From: Candidatus Omnitrophota bacterium
GTDB taxonomy: Bacteria > Omnitrophota > Gorgyraeia > Gygaellales > Profunditerraquicolaceae
DNA length: 15,883 nt
NCBI GenBank assembly: GCA_016867095.1
Contig: VGKK01000014.1
Location: 1-15,883 of the forward strand
Reading direction: 5' to 3'
Part shown: piece after piece, positions 1 to 5,532 of the stretch
Layout of the letters: every line of letters starts with the position of its first letter
How positions within the stretch are numbered: position 1 is the stretch's first letter
Translations under genes and position numbers: made by a program
Notes under the pieces: generated by a model
The model's database searches: none
What the model saw: the letters and a program-made list of their open reading frames with translations, nothing else
Told to the model about the DNA's origin: nothing

Positions 1-137
1 AGATACATCCGAGGCTTGCTAAAGCATTTCCTGCAACGCTAACCTGCTTATCAAAGAACACTTCCTACCTACGTTTCAAAACCCCTAGTTTTGAGCAACC
101 CTCACCTAAAACCAAACCTCTTTTATTAATGGAGGTA
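1..137. other. left-edge region, no supported complete gene
   Basis: I see no complete gene here. On the minus strand a frame beginning with GTG at 61-59 stays open to the window edge (about 20 codons, FFDKQVSV... at its start), directly downstream of the leftward promoter at 138-167. It has a stop just upstream and no clear Shine-Dalgarno, so it is only a candidate for the 5' end of a gene lying to the left. Confidence 0.3.
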
Positions 138-167
138 ATATAACACCGTATACATACGGTGTGTCAA
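138..167 (-). promoter_or_regulatory. leftward promoter overlapped by a palindromic operator
   Basis: On the minus strand a perfect TTGACA (-35, 162-167) is followed after 18 nt by TTATAT (-10, 138-143), or after 19 nt by TATATT. The spacer is filled by a perfect inverted repeat with 9-bp arms, ACACCGTAT at 143-151 and ATACGGTGT at 154-162, separated by 2 bp. An operator between -35 and -10 is the classic layout for repression. The Xre-type gene starting at 201 is the obvious candidate regulator, but that link is inference. Confidence 0.6.
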
Positions 168-200
168 GAGAAATAAAAAAGTAGGATAATAGCCGTTACT

Positions 201-419
201 ATGAGTAAAGAAACTAGGCTTAAACTCGGATTAAGAATAAGACAGTTAAGGAAGAAATATGGGTATACGCAAGAAAAATTATCTGAGTTATCCGAGATAG
301 ATTATAAACATATCCAATTATTAGAAAGCAAAAGACCTCCAGCGATAAAAATTGATACTCTAGAAAAAATCGCCAAAGCCTTTAATATGTCTATTTCTAA
401 GTTTTTGGACTTCAATTGA
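201..419 (+). CDS. Xre-family helix-turn-helix transcriptional regulator (72 aa)
   Basis: This is a single-domain DNA-binding protein of the lambda Cro/Xre type. The HTH_3 fold covers about residues 8-68: LGLRIRQLRKKYGYTQEKLS is the first helix and turn, IDYKHIQLLESKR is the recognition helix region, and TLEKIAKAFNMSISKFLDF is the usual C-terminal helix pair. At 72 residues it is about the minimal length for this family and has no added ligand or protease domain. The Shine-Dalgarno is weak (AGGA about 14 nt upstream). A 20-bp palindrome 40-60 nt upstream lies inside a divergent promoter, so it probably represses leftward transcription and perhaps its own. Similar small regulators act in restriction-modification, toxin-antitoxin and prophage modules. 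Nothing inside the window says which applies here. Confidence 0.88.
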   Translation: MSKETRLKLGLRIRQLRKKYGYTQEKLSELSEIDYKHIQLLESKRPPAIKIDTLEKIAKAFNMSISKFLDFN

Positions 420-436
420 TAATTTTATTTATTTTT

Positions 437-952
437 TTAAGAATCATTGCCAGCGCGGAATCCAATTATCCTTCTTTTTTCTACCGCTGGCGGCTCTAAT
501 AGCTTCTTAAGAGCATCAAATACCACCTTAAACTGCGCGTCGTATTTCTTCTCCATCTCCTCAATCTTGCGCCTTAGATCCTTATGAGTTAAGAGCAAGC
601 GTCTAAATTGTGCAAAGGCGCGCATAATCTGTATATTTACCATAATCGCCCGTTCGCTATTTAATACGCTTGAGAGCATGGCTACGCCTTCCTGGGTAAA
701 AACATAAGGCAAATATCTTCTGCCACCTCGCTTTGAGGTCGCAAAATGCGACCTCAAAAAATTAGCTTCTTCTTCTGTAAGTTGAAACATAAAATCTTCC
801 GGGAACCGTTTCTTGTTTCTCATTACCTGTTCATTTAAGCGCTTTGTCTTTGCTCCATAAAGAATGGCTAAATCGCTATCCAACATTACCCTTTTACCTC
901 TAATAACAAAAATCTTTGTAGCTATTACTTCAGTAGAGACTAATTTGACCAT
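437..952 (-). CDS. ORF6N-domain protein (phage-related DNA-binding type), 171 aa
   Basis: The N-terminal about 85 residues match the ORF6N domain (Pfam PF10543). They include IFVIRGKRVMLDSDLAILYG, then TKRLNEQVMRNKKRFPEDFM, GGRRYLPYVFTQEGVAMLSS and the NSERAIMVNIQIMRAF block. ORF6N domains occur in phage and mobile-element proteins and are thought to bind DNA; no enzymatic role is established. A charged helical segment (THKDLRRKIEEMEKKY) follows and is probably a coiled coil. I chose the ATG at 952 because GGAG lies 8 nt upstream and this frame begins the conserved domain. A longer upstream reading would overlap the preceding gene. It is the second gene of a leftward pair with the unknown gene at 969-1334, 16 nt apart. 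Such genes are often single accessory cargo without a surrounding prophage, and no phage structural genes are seen here. Confidence 0.85.
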   Translation of the reverse strand: MVKLVSTEVIATKIFVIRGKRVMLDSDLAILYGAKTKRLNEQVMRNKKRFPEDFMFQLTEEEANFLRSHFATSKRGGRRYLPYVFTQEGVAMLSSVLNSERAIMVNIQIMRAFAQFRRLLLTHKDLRRKIEEMEKKYDAQFKVVFDALKKLLEPPAVEKRRIIGFRAGNDS

Positions 953-968
953 GGTTAAATCTCCTATT

Positions 969-1334
969 TTATTCGTTCCACATCGCACATTCATCCAAGG
1001 CGATTTTTGCAAAATACTCAAGGTCCTTATCAGAGGCTAGGCTGTATTTTGCAAGAATAGTTAAAGCGATTTCCGATGATTGATGCGCCAAAAGCATTAT
1101 AATAGCTTTTTTGGTTTTGTGTTTAACCTCTTTTTTAAAAAGCAAGTTGCCCATCTTAATAATATCTTCTGTACAAATTTTTTCGTAATCTTTTGGTAAA
1201 AGTGCATGTCCACGGATGTAATCCCCTACCAGCTGCGTTTGAAAGTCTGTATAGTCTATAACCCCTGTTACCTGTGTAGCCCTGCCATTTTTCCAAAGCC
1301 TTTCTAGGAAAAGCCAAAATTCTTGTTCAGTCAT
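969..1334 (-). CDS. hypothetical protein, 121 aa
   Basis: I do not recognise this family. The protein is soluble by appearance, with no signal peptide or membrane segment. It is rich in helix-forming stretches such as KHKTKKAIIMLLAHQSSEIA and ends with LDECAMWNE; a HEAT/ARM-like helical repeat is possible but unproven. The start is the ATG at 1334, preceded by a very strong Shine-Dalgarno (GGAGGTGATT, 8 nt spacing). An in-frame GTG nine bases upstream falls inside that site and is unlikely to be used. It is followed 16 nt later by the ORF6N gene on the same strand, so the two are probably co-transcribed and may work together. Confidence 0.7.
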   Translation of the reverse strand: MTEQEFWLFLERLWKNGRATQVTGVIDYTDFQTQLVGDYIRGHALLPKDYEKICTEDIIKMGNLLFKKEVKHKTKKAIIMLLAHQSSEIALTILAKYSLASDKDLEYFAKIALDECAMWNE

Positions 1335-1456
1335 ATTAATCACCTCCTACAGTAATAGACGTATAAAAAGCTAAAATCTAACATAAAATTTTTTGTGTGG
1401 AGGTAAAATTTTGTTTTGTCCTTTTTTGTTTTTTGGGATTATAGGAGGCGGGTTGC

Positions 1457-1678
1457 TTAAAGCCAAAAAGGCAAATTCCCGCATAAGAATAATTGGAGGC
1501 TATTTAAAAACAAAATAAATAAAGCAATATAGACAAGAAAACACCCGCCCCGGTTTCTTTTAGCCCGCCCAAGCGGGCTTTGCGAGGCGGACGTGCCCAA
1601 GCAGGACGCCGAAGCAAAAACCACCACTAAAAAACACCACAAAGTGCCAGCAATGATGATAAGGATTGACTGCACCAA
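1457..1678 (-). CDS. doubtful small two-segment membrane ORF containing a palindrome
   Basis: This is a 73-codon frame. Two hydrophobic stretches (ILIIIAGTLWCFLVVVFASA and CFLVYIALFILFLNSLQLFL) flank a polar middle (LGTSASQSPLGRAKRNRGG). The middle is encoded by the palindrome-rich DNA at about 1560-1620, so it looks like an inserted repeat that kept the frame open. The start would be TTG at 1678 or GTG at 1675, with no convincing Shine-Dalgarno. It may be a small membrane protein gene interrupted by a repeat, or chance. No homologue is recognised. Confidence 0.3.
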   Translation of the reverse strand: MVQSILIIIAGTLWCFLVVVFASASCLGTSASQSPLGRAKRNRGGCFLVYIALFILFLNSLQLFLCGNLPFWL

Positions 1679-1710
1679 CGCGCAATCGTCCCCGCCGTTT
1701 TAGGCGGGGA
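1568..1710. repeat. GC-rich palindromes upstream of the small ORF
   Basis: Two hairpins are visible. One is AGCCCGC-CCAA-GCGGGCT near 1568-1587, followed by a related imperfect palindrome (GGCG...TGCCCAAGCA...CGCC). The other is a perfect 8-bp-arm hairpin, TCCCCGCC (1689-1696) and GGCGGGGA (1703-1710), with a 6-nt loop. The second has the TCCC...GGGA ends seen in several palindromes around 12487-12999. Neither is followed by a T-run, so they are not typical terminators. Confidence 0.6.
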
Positions 1711-1837
1711 TGAGAGGGGCACAAGAGGAAAATATATCGGGGATTATAATTTTGTTGACGAGCCGTTGTTATTGTAGTAATCTTTAAGCGAGTAAGATAT
1801 TTGAAAAACAGCCTTTCGGGTATTCTTCATACGAAGG

Positions 1838-1914
1838 GCACCAGTTGAGAGTATTTCCCCGAAACCCTCTGTCCTATAGGACAGAGGGTTTCGGGGAAAT
1901 ACTACTAATTGGTG
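1838..1914. repeat. 52-bp perfect palindrome extended to the tRNA-Leu 3' end
   Basis: Positions 1851-1902 are a perfect inverted repeat with 26-bp arms and no spacer (GTATTTCCCC... to ...GGGGAAATAC, centre CCTATAGG). The symmetry continues imperfectly on both sides to GCACCA at about 1838-1843 and TGGTGC at 1910-1915; the latter is the encoded CCA end of tRNA-Leu. The left arm therefore looks like an inverted copy of the tRNA 3' end and trailer. It may end tRNA-Leu transcription, but there is no T-run. Confidence 0.85.
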
Positions 1915-1993
1915 CGGAGGGAGGGAGTTGAACCCTCATGCCTTGCGGCACAGGCTTCTGAAGCCTGCGTGTCTGCCATTCCACCACCTCCGC
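1910..1993 (-). tRNA. tRNA-Leu (anticodon CAG)
   Basis: The minus strand folds as a type II tRNA. The acceptor is GCGGAGG, the anticodon arm is CAGGC-TTCAGAA-GCCTG with anticodon CAG, the long variable arm is a GCCGCAAGGC-type hairpin, and the T arm is GAGGG-TTCAACT-CCCTC. The 3' strand is CCTCCGC with discriminator A. CCA is encoded (1912-1910), unlike the tRNA-Pro, tRNA-Arg and tmRNA genes of this window. A near-consensus promoter lies just upstream and a large palindrome directly downstream. Confidence 0.95.
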
Positions 1994-2007
1994 GAAATCT
2001 ATCCCTA

Positions 2008-2036
2008 AGTATAACCCACCGTTTAATTTCTGTCAA
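2008..2036 (-). promoter_or_regulatory. tRNA-Leu promoter
   Basis: On the minus strand TTGACA (2031-2036) and TATACT (2008-2013) are separated by exactly 17 nt. Transcription would start near 2001, about 8 nt before the mature tRNA-Leu 5' end. Confidence 0.82.
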
Positions 2037-2043
2037 ATAAGAA

Positions 2044-2072
2044 TTGCGGCACAACTTATTTATTGCTATAAT
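2044..2072 (+). promoter_or_regulatory. promoter of the AEC transporter-smpB unit
   Basis: TTGCGG (2044-2049) and a perfect TATAAT (2067-2072) are separated by 17 nt. This puts a start near 2079, about 20 nt before the ATG at 2099. It is back-to-back with the leftward tRNA-Leu promoter. Confidence 0.68.
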
Positions 2073-2098
2073 ATAACATTCGGCTTAAGGAGCAAGGT

Positions 2099-3055
2099 AT
2101 GTTAATGGAATCCCTGAAGATTACCGGTGCGGCGATGGCCCAGATTTTTTTCCTGGCGGCAGTAGGGTATTTTTTAGTTAAAAGGAATATCCTCGGCCCG
2201 GACGGCTTAAGCGCTTTGAGCCGGCTGGTGGTAGAGATTACTCTGCCGCTTTTAATCTTTTGCCAATTATTGAAAGAGTTTAGCTTCAGGCTTTACCCCA
2301 ACTGGTGGTTTTTCCCTTTAATCAGTATAGTTATAGCTTTGGCAGGATTAACTATTGGCCTGATTTTTATGGGGTTTATCCGGGGGCAGCAGCACAAATT
2401 GCAGTTCTTAGGCTTAATTAGTTTTCAGAATGCCGGCTATTTGCCATTGGCGCTAATCGCGGCATTATTGCCTAAGGAAAAAGCAGATACGATGTTTGTT
2501 TATCTGTTTTTATTTCTGCTGGGATTTAACCTGGTAATTTGGTCGGCAGGGGTATATTTACTTACTTTCAGCCGGGCCAAGAGGTTTGAGTTGGGTAGTT
2601 TATTCAGCCCGCCCGTCATTGCCGCGGCAGCGGGTTTGGCCTTTGTCTTCTTTAGCCTGAATAAATTTGTGCCGGAGGCAGCGTTTAAGCCTTTAAGCCT
2701 GATAGGCAACTGCACGCTGCCGCTAGCGATGTTTGTGGTTGGGGGGAACCTGGCCCAGATACATTTAGGCAGCATTGATAAAAAGGCGATATTTCTGCTG
2801 AGCCTGGCAAAGCTGGTAATTTTGCCGCTGGCAGGGGTATGGTTAATCTTGCGGTTTGGGTTTCCTGAATTAGTCGGGTTATTAATCCTGATGCAGCTGG
2901 CTATGCCGTCCGCCACCACCTTATCGTTAATTACCAGCCACTATAAAAAAGAGGACTTGTTAATCAGCCAGGGGGTATTTTTCAGCCATATTTTCAGCCT
3001 GATTACTATGCCGGTATTTTTGAGTTTATATTTTGCCCGGGTGATGATAAAATGA
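2099..3055 (+). CDS. AEC-family (auxin efflux carrier-like) transporter, 318 aa
   Basis: This is an integral inner-membrane protein of the AEC family (Pfam PF03547, 'membrane transport protein'). Bacterial members export or exchange small organic anions such as malate and malonate; the substrate here cannot be told. About ten hydrophobic segments span the whole protein, for example MAQIFFLAAVGYFLV near the N-terminus, LVVEITLPLLIFCQLL and LVGLLILMQLAMPSATTLSL. The family's N- and C-terminal five-helix halves and the conserved LPLAMFVVGGNLA-type segment are present. Length is normal for the family. The start at 2099 has AAGGAG 6 nt upstream; a second in-frame ATG lies at 2105. The gene overlaps smpB by 4 nt (ATGA), so the two are translationally coupled, and it has its own promoter at 2044-2072. 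Confidence 0.9.
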   Translation: MLMESLKITGAAMAQIFFLAAVGYFLVKRNILGPDGLSALSRLVVEITLPLLIFCQLLKEFSFRLYPNWWFFPLISIVIALAGLTIGLIFMGFIRGQQHKLQFLGLISFQNAGYLPLALIAALLPKEKADTMFVYLFLFLLGFNLVIWSAGVYLLTFSRAKRFELGSLFSPPVIAAAAGLAFVFFSLNKFVPEAAFKPLSLIGNCTLPLAMFVVGGNLAQIHLGSIDKKAIFLLSLAKLVILPLAGVWLILRFGFPELVGLLILMQLAMPSATTLSLITSHYKKEDLLISQGVFFSHIFSLITMPVFLSLYFARVMIK

Positions 3056-3513
3056 GTAAAGTCGTCGCTGCCAACCGCAAGGCGCGCCGGGATTACGAGG
3101 TTTTAGAGACGGTTGAGTGCGGCATAGAGCTAAAGGGGAGCGAGGTAAAGTCATTAAGGGCCGGCAAGGCCAGCCTGAACGACAGCTTTGCCCGCGTTGA
3201 GCATAACGAAGTGTTGTTATACAACGCGCATATCAGCCTTTATGAACAGGCCAGCTATCTGAATGTTGAGCCGACCAGGTTAAGAAAACTGCTCTTACAT
3301 AAAAATCAGATTGAGAAATTGAGCGGACAGGTAACGCAGAAGGGTTTTACGCTTATCCCTTTGAGTATATATTTCAACGAGCGCGGATTTGCCAAGGTGG
3401 AACTCGCTCTTTGCAAAGGTAAAAAACTCTACGACCGGCGGCAGGATATCAAGCGCCGCGAGCAGGACTTAGAAATGCGCCGAGTGATGAAAAATAGAAA
3501 GAATAGTCGTTAG
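3052..3513 (+). CDS. smpB: SsrA-binding protein SmpB
   Basis: SmpB binds the tRNA-like domain of tmRNA, delivers it with EF-Tu to stalled ribosomes and is essential for trans-translation. The 153-residue length is normal. The conserved core is visible: NRKARRDYEVLETVECGIEL near residues 7-26, then KGSEVKSLRAGKASLNDSFA. LCKGKKLYDRRQDIKRRE follows at about 120-137. The basic C-terminal tail (MRRVMKNRKNSR), which inserts in the mRNA channel, is also present. The ATG overlaps the transporter stop by 4 nt. The tmRNA gene begins 97 nt after the stop on the same strand, a common smpB-ssrA neighbourhood. Confidence 0.97.
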   Translation: MSKVVAANRKARRDYEVLETVECGIELKGSEVKSLRAGKASLNDSFARVEHNEVLLYNAHISLYEQASYLNVEPTRLRKLLLHKNQIEKLSGQVTQKGFTLIPLSIYFNERGFAKVELALCKGKKLYDRRQDIKRREQDLEMRRVMKNRKNSR

Positions 3514-3521
3514 TTGTATTT

Positions 3522-3611
3522 GTCCCGCTGCGTAAGATGCATCAAAATTCTCTTTGATAATTTTGATGCACTCCGCGGGACGATTTTCGAGAGTCAATAG
3601 AAGGAAAATCG
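3522..3611. repeat. hairpins between smpB and tmRNA
   Basis: An outer stem GTCCCGC (3522-3528) with GCGGGAC (3575-3581) encloses a perfect 12-bp inner stem, TGCATCAAAATT with AATTTTGATGCA, with a 9-nt loop. It is immediately followed by a second inverted repeat, CGATTTTC (3581-3588) with GAAAATCG (3604-3611), which ends on the first base of the tmRNA. The first has TCCCGC...GCGGGA ends like other palindromes in the window. No T-run follows, so neither is a standard terminator; the second could mark the tmRNA precursor for 5' processing. Confidence 0.7.
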
Positions 3612-4018
3612 GGGGTGAAAGGGCTCGACTTAGGCCAGTTGGGTAAAAGTAGCATGTCGCGGACGCAAGGTTTGCCGCGCTAACAATCCTTGCACATATA
3701 AACGCAAACACACCAGTGTTTAACCGTGTAGCTGTTGCAGCATCGCCTTTTGTTGCTGCGCCAGTGTTCACGGGCGTACTAGTCCCAGTTAATTAATTAG
3801 CTGGGCCTCTCTTTAGGCTGCCTGTGGCTTAAAAGAGAGCCGTTAGCAGGCTGGTCTTGGCAAATTAGCCTTTGGGGCCGGGGCGAGAATTAAAAAGGCT
3901 GCGGCCGGGAAAATTCTGTTTGCCGAAGTTTCCCGGAGTAAGCACAAAAGACAGACTAAACATGTAGCGACTTTTATCTGATTGCTTAGGGACCGGGGTT
4001 CAACTCCCCGCACCTCCA
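3611..4018 (+). ncRNA. ssrA: transfer-messenger RNA (tmRNA)
   Basis: tmRNA rescues ribosomes stalled on broken mRNA by acting as tRNA-Ala and then as a short mRNA. The tRNA-like domain is clear. The acceptor GGGGGTG (3611-3617) pairs with CACCTCC (4011-4017), including the G3-U70 alanine identity pair. The T arm is CGGGG-TTCAACT-CCCCG, and GACTAAACATGTAG is the conserved 3' segment. Pseudoknot 1 stem GCAAGG/CCTTGC (from about 3665 to 3692) precedes the resume codon. Reading from GCA at 3704 gives 30 sense codons before TAA at 3794, inside the CCCAG/CTGGG hairpin (3784-3805). The tag begins ANTPVFNRVAVAA and ends GVLVPVN, far longer than the usual 8-15 residues and without the usual LAA end. 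CCA is not encoded after A4018. Confidence 0.95.
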
Positions 4019-4026
4019 CTTAATGA

Positions 4027-4069
4027 GGCCATGACTTACGGAGGCGAAGCCGACGTAAGTCATATGGCC
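4027..4069. repeat. GCGAAGC-loop palindrome just after tmRNA
   Basis: Arms GGCCATGACTTACG (4027-4040) and CGTAAGTCAT-A-TGGCC (4054-4069) enclose the 13-nt loop GAGGCGAAGCCGA. The loop motif recurs in other palindromes with different stems (10575-10627, 13812-13848). The stem core ACTTACG/CGTAAGT also recurs at 7417-7447. Confidence 0.8.
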
Positions 4070-4076
4070 GAATTAA

Positions 4077-4135
4077 CTCCGGCGAATGCCGGGAAATTTA
4101 CGCAAGGAAATTTCCCGAGCGCATATGAGCCGGAG
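4077..4135. repeat. nested palindrome between tmRNA and the 4174 gene
   Basis: Outer arms CTCCGGC (4077-4083) and GCCGGAG (4129-4135) enclose a perfect 10-bp inner stem, CGGGAAATTT (4090-4099) with AAATTTCCCG (4108-4117). Shortly afterwards GCACCACCA appears (about 4145-4153), resembling a displaced CCA end. No T-run is present. Confidence 0.7.
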
Positions 4136-4173
4136 CAAAAGCGCGGCACCACCATCTCTAAGATTGTAATTTT

Positions 4174-4758
4174 ATGAATAAGTATAGCTTTGATATGATA
4201 TTGCCGGTTATCTTTTTTGTGGTTTTCTTTACCGTCCACTTTTATTCTGCCAGAAAGAAAAAACAGGCGCTAAAGAAATTATCGGCTTTTCTTACCGGTA
4301 AAATCCCTAAACTTTACTTTTGGCCGGCCTTTAAGGGAGAGTATCAAGGGCTCAAGTTATCCATTGTGCTTATACCAGCCAGAAAGAGTTCCCCGGCCTA
4401 TTTGAAGATATCTTTAGTTAAAAGTTCCCATTTTAAGCTGACCATTTATAAAGAATCTATATTGAGTAATTTTGGCAAGAAGATAGGCGTTGTTCATGAG
4501 GTAAAGATTAATGACGAGATGTTTGACCGGGAATTTTTAATCTTTTCCAACAGGCCAAACGAGGTAACAGCATATCTTAATAATATAAGCGTAAAAGACA
4601 GCATAAGAGAATTATTTAACAACGGTTTCAACGCTTTTTTTATAAATGGGAAACAGCTACTCATCCAAAAACCGGATTATATTTTAGAAAAAGACCTTGA
4701 GCCGCAGAGTTTAATCGCGGCCCTGCAAAAATTGAGTCTTTTATCCAGGGGATTATAA
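4174..4758 (+). CDS. hypothetical membrane-anchored protein, 194 aa
   Basis: I do not recognise this family. One hydrophobic segment (about residues 8-25, MILPVIFFVVFFTVHFYS) is followed by a basic stretch (ARKKKQALKK), which suggests an N-terminal membrane anchor with the rest of the protein in the cytoplasm. The soluble part is mixed alpha/beta with KLSIVLIPARKSSPAYLKIS and LTIYKESILSNFGKKIG, and includes FLIFSNRPNEVTAYLNN and FNAFFINGKQLLIQKPD. The start has no good Shine-Dalgarno and lies just beyond a palindrome cluster. The slipin gene begins 14 nt after the stop with a strong ribosome binding site, so this protein may be a partner of the slipin. That is inference from position only. 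Confidence 0.75.
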   Translation: MNKYSFDMILPVIFFVVFFTVHFYSARKKKQALKKLSAFLTGKIPKLYFWPAFKGEYQGLKLSIVLIPARKSSPAYLKISLVKSSHFKLTIYKESILSNFGKKIGVVHEVKINDEMFDREFLIFSNRPNEVTAYLNNISVKDSIRELFNNGFNAFFINGKQLLIQKPDYILEKDLEPQSLIAALQKLSLLSRGL

Positions 4759-4772
4759 AAAGGAGGGTGGAG

Positions 4773-5516
4773 ATGTTTTGGATTAAGTTATTGGGCGGTT
4801 TGATTGCGCTCATCGGTATTTTGGGCATCAGAGTTATCTCCCAGTGGGAGTGTGGGGTTGTTTTTAGGCTAGGAAAATTTGTAAAAGAAATAAAACCCGG
4901 ATTAGCTTGGGTAATTCCTATAATTGACAGCGTTTATCACGTAGACATGAGAATCCGTACCATGGATGTTGTGCCCCAAGAGGTAATGACCAAGGATTCA
5001 GTTCCTACAAAAATTGACGCTGTAGTTTATTATAAAATATTTGACGCCCAGAAATCAATAACGGCGGTAGAAAATTTTTCTTATGCCTCTACCTTGCTTG
5101 CCCAGTCAAAATTAAGGGACGTGGTGGGAAAATATGATTTAGATACCCTGCTCTCCAGCAAAGATAAGATCGGCGATGAGGTATTGCGGATATTGCAGGG
5201 CCCTACGGATGAATGGGGGGTTAATGTAAAGAGCGTAGAAATAAAAAATATAGAAATCCCCGACAATATGAAGCGGGCGATGGCTAAGGAATCAGAGGCA
5301 GCCAGAGAAAAAAGGGCCAGGTTAACCAAGGCCTCGGCTGAAGAAGAAGCGAGCAAAATGTTTACTAACGCGGCCAGGACTATAGCTGAGAGTCCTAATG
5401 CTTTGGTTTTGAGACAATTGCAGACCTGGCAGGAAATAGGCGCAGAGCAGAATAGCTTAATTATTTTAGTGCCTACAGAATTTGCTAAAATAGTAAACCA
5501 ATTAACGCAAAAATAA
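4773..5516 (+). CDS. slipin / stomatin-like SPFH protein, 247 aa
   Basis: This is a prohibitin-homology (SPFH/Band 7, PF01145) protein of the bacterial slipin group, a membrane-associated scaffold that forms oligomeric assemblies. An N-terminal membrane segment (FWIKLLGGLIALIGILGIRV) leads into the SPFH domain. Visible blocks are QWECGVVFRLGKF, KPGLAWVIPIIDSVYHVDMR, the TKDSVPTKIDAVVYYKI strand block, and SKLRDVVGKYDLDTLLS. A coiled-coil helix with MAKESEAAREKRARLTKASA follows, then a C-terminal hydrophobic stretch NSLIILVPTEFA. Length is typical. The ATG at 4773 is chosen because AGGAGG ends 6 nt upstream; an in-frame GTG at 4767 is adjacent to that site. Slipin operons often include an NfeD partner. 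None is present here; the upstream unknown membrane protein takes that place. Confidence 0.92.
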   Translation: MFWIKLLGGLIALIGILGIRVISQWECGVVFRLGKFVKEIKPGLAWVIPIIDSVYHVDMRIRTMDVVPQEVMTKDSVPTKIDAVVYYKIFDAQKSITAVENFSYASTLLAQSKLRDVVGKYDLDTLLSSKDKIGDEVLRILQGPTDEWGVNVKSVEIKNIEIPDNMKRAMAKESEAAREKRARLTKASAEEEASKMFTNAARTIAESPNALVLRQLQTWQEIGAEQNSLIILVPTEFAKIVNQLTQK

Positions 5517-5532
5517 GGAAATTTATTATAAA

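Noticed and set aside
2500..2919. Minus-strand frame of 139 codons inside the transporter gene
   Set aside because: It is fully contained in the AEC transporter, which has clear family features; no start signal is seen.
3469..3771. Minus-strand frame spanning the smpB end and tmRNA
   Set aside because: It lies over a well-supported tmRNA and smpB, and its composition follows the palindrome and the tag region.
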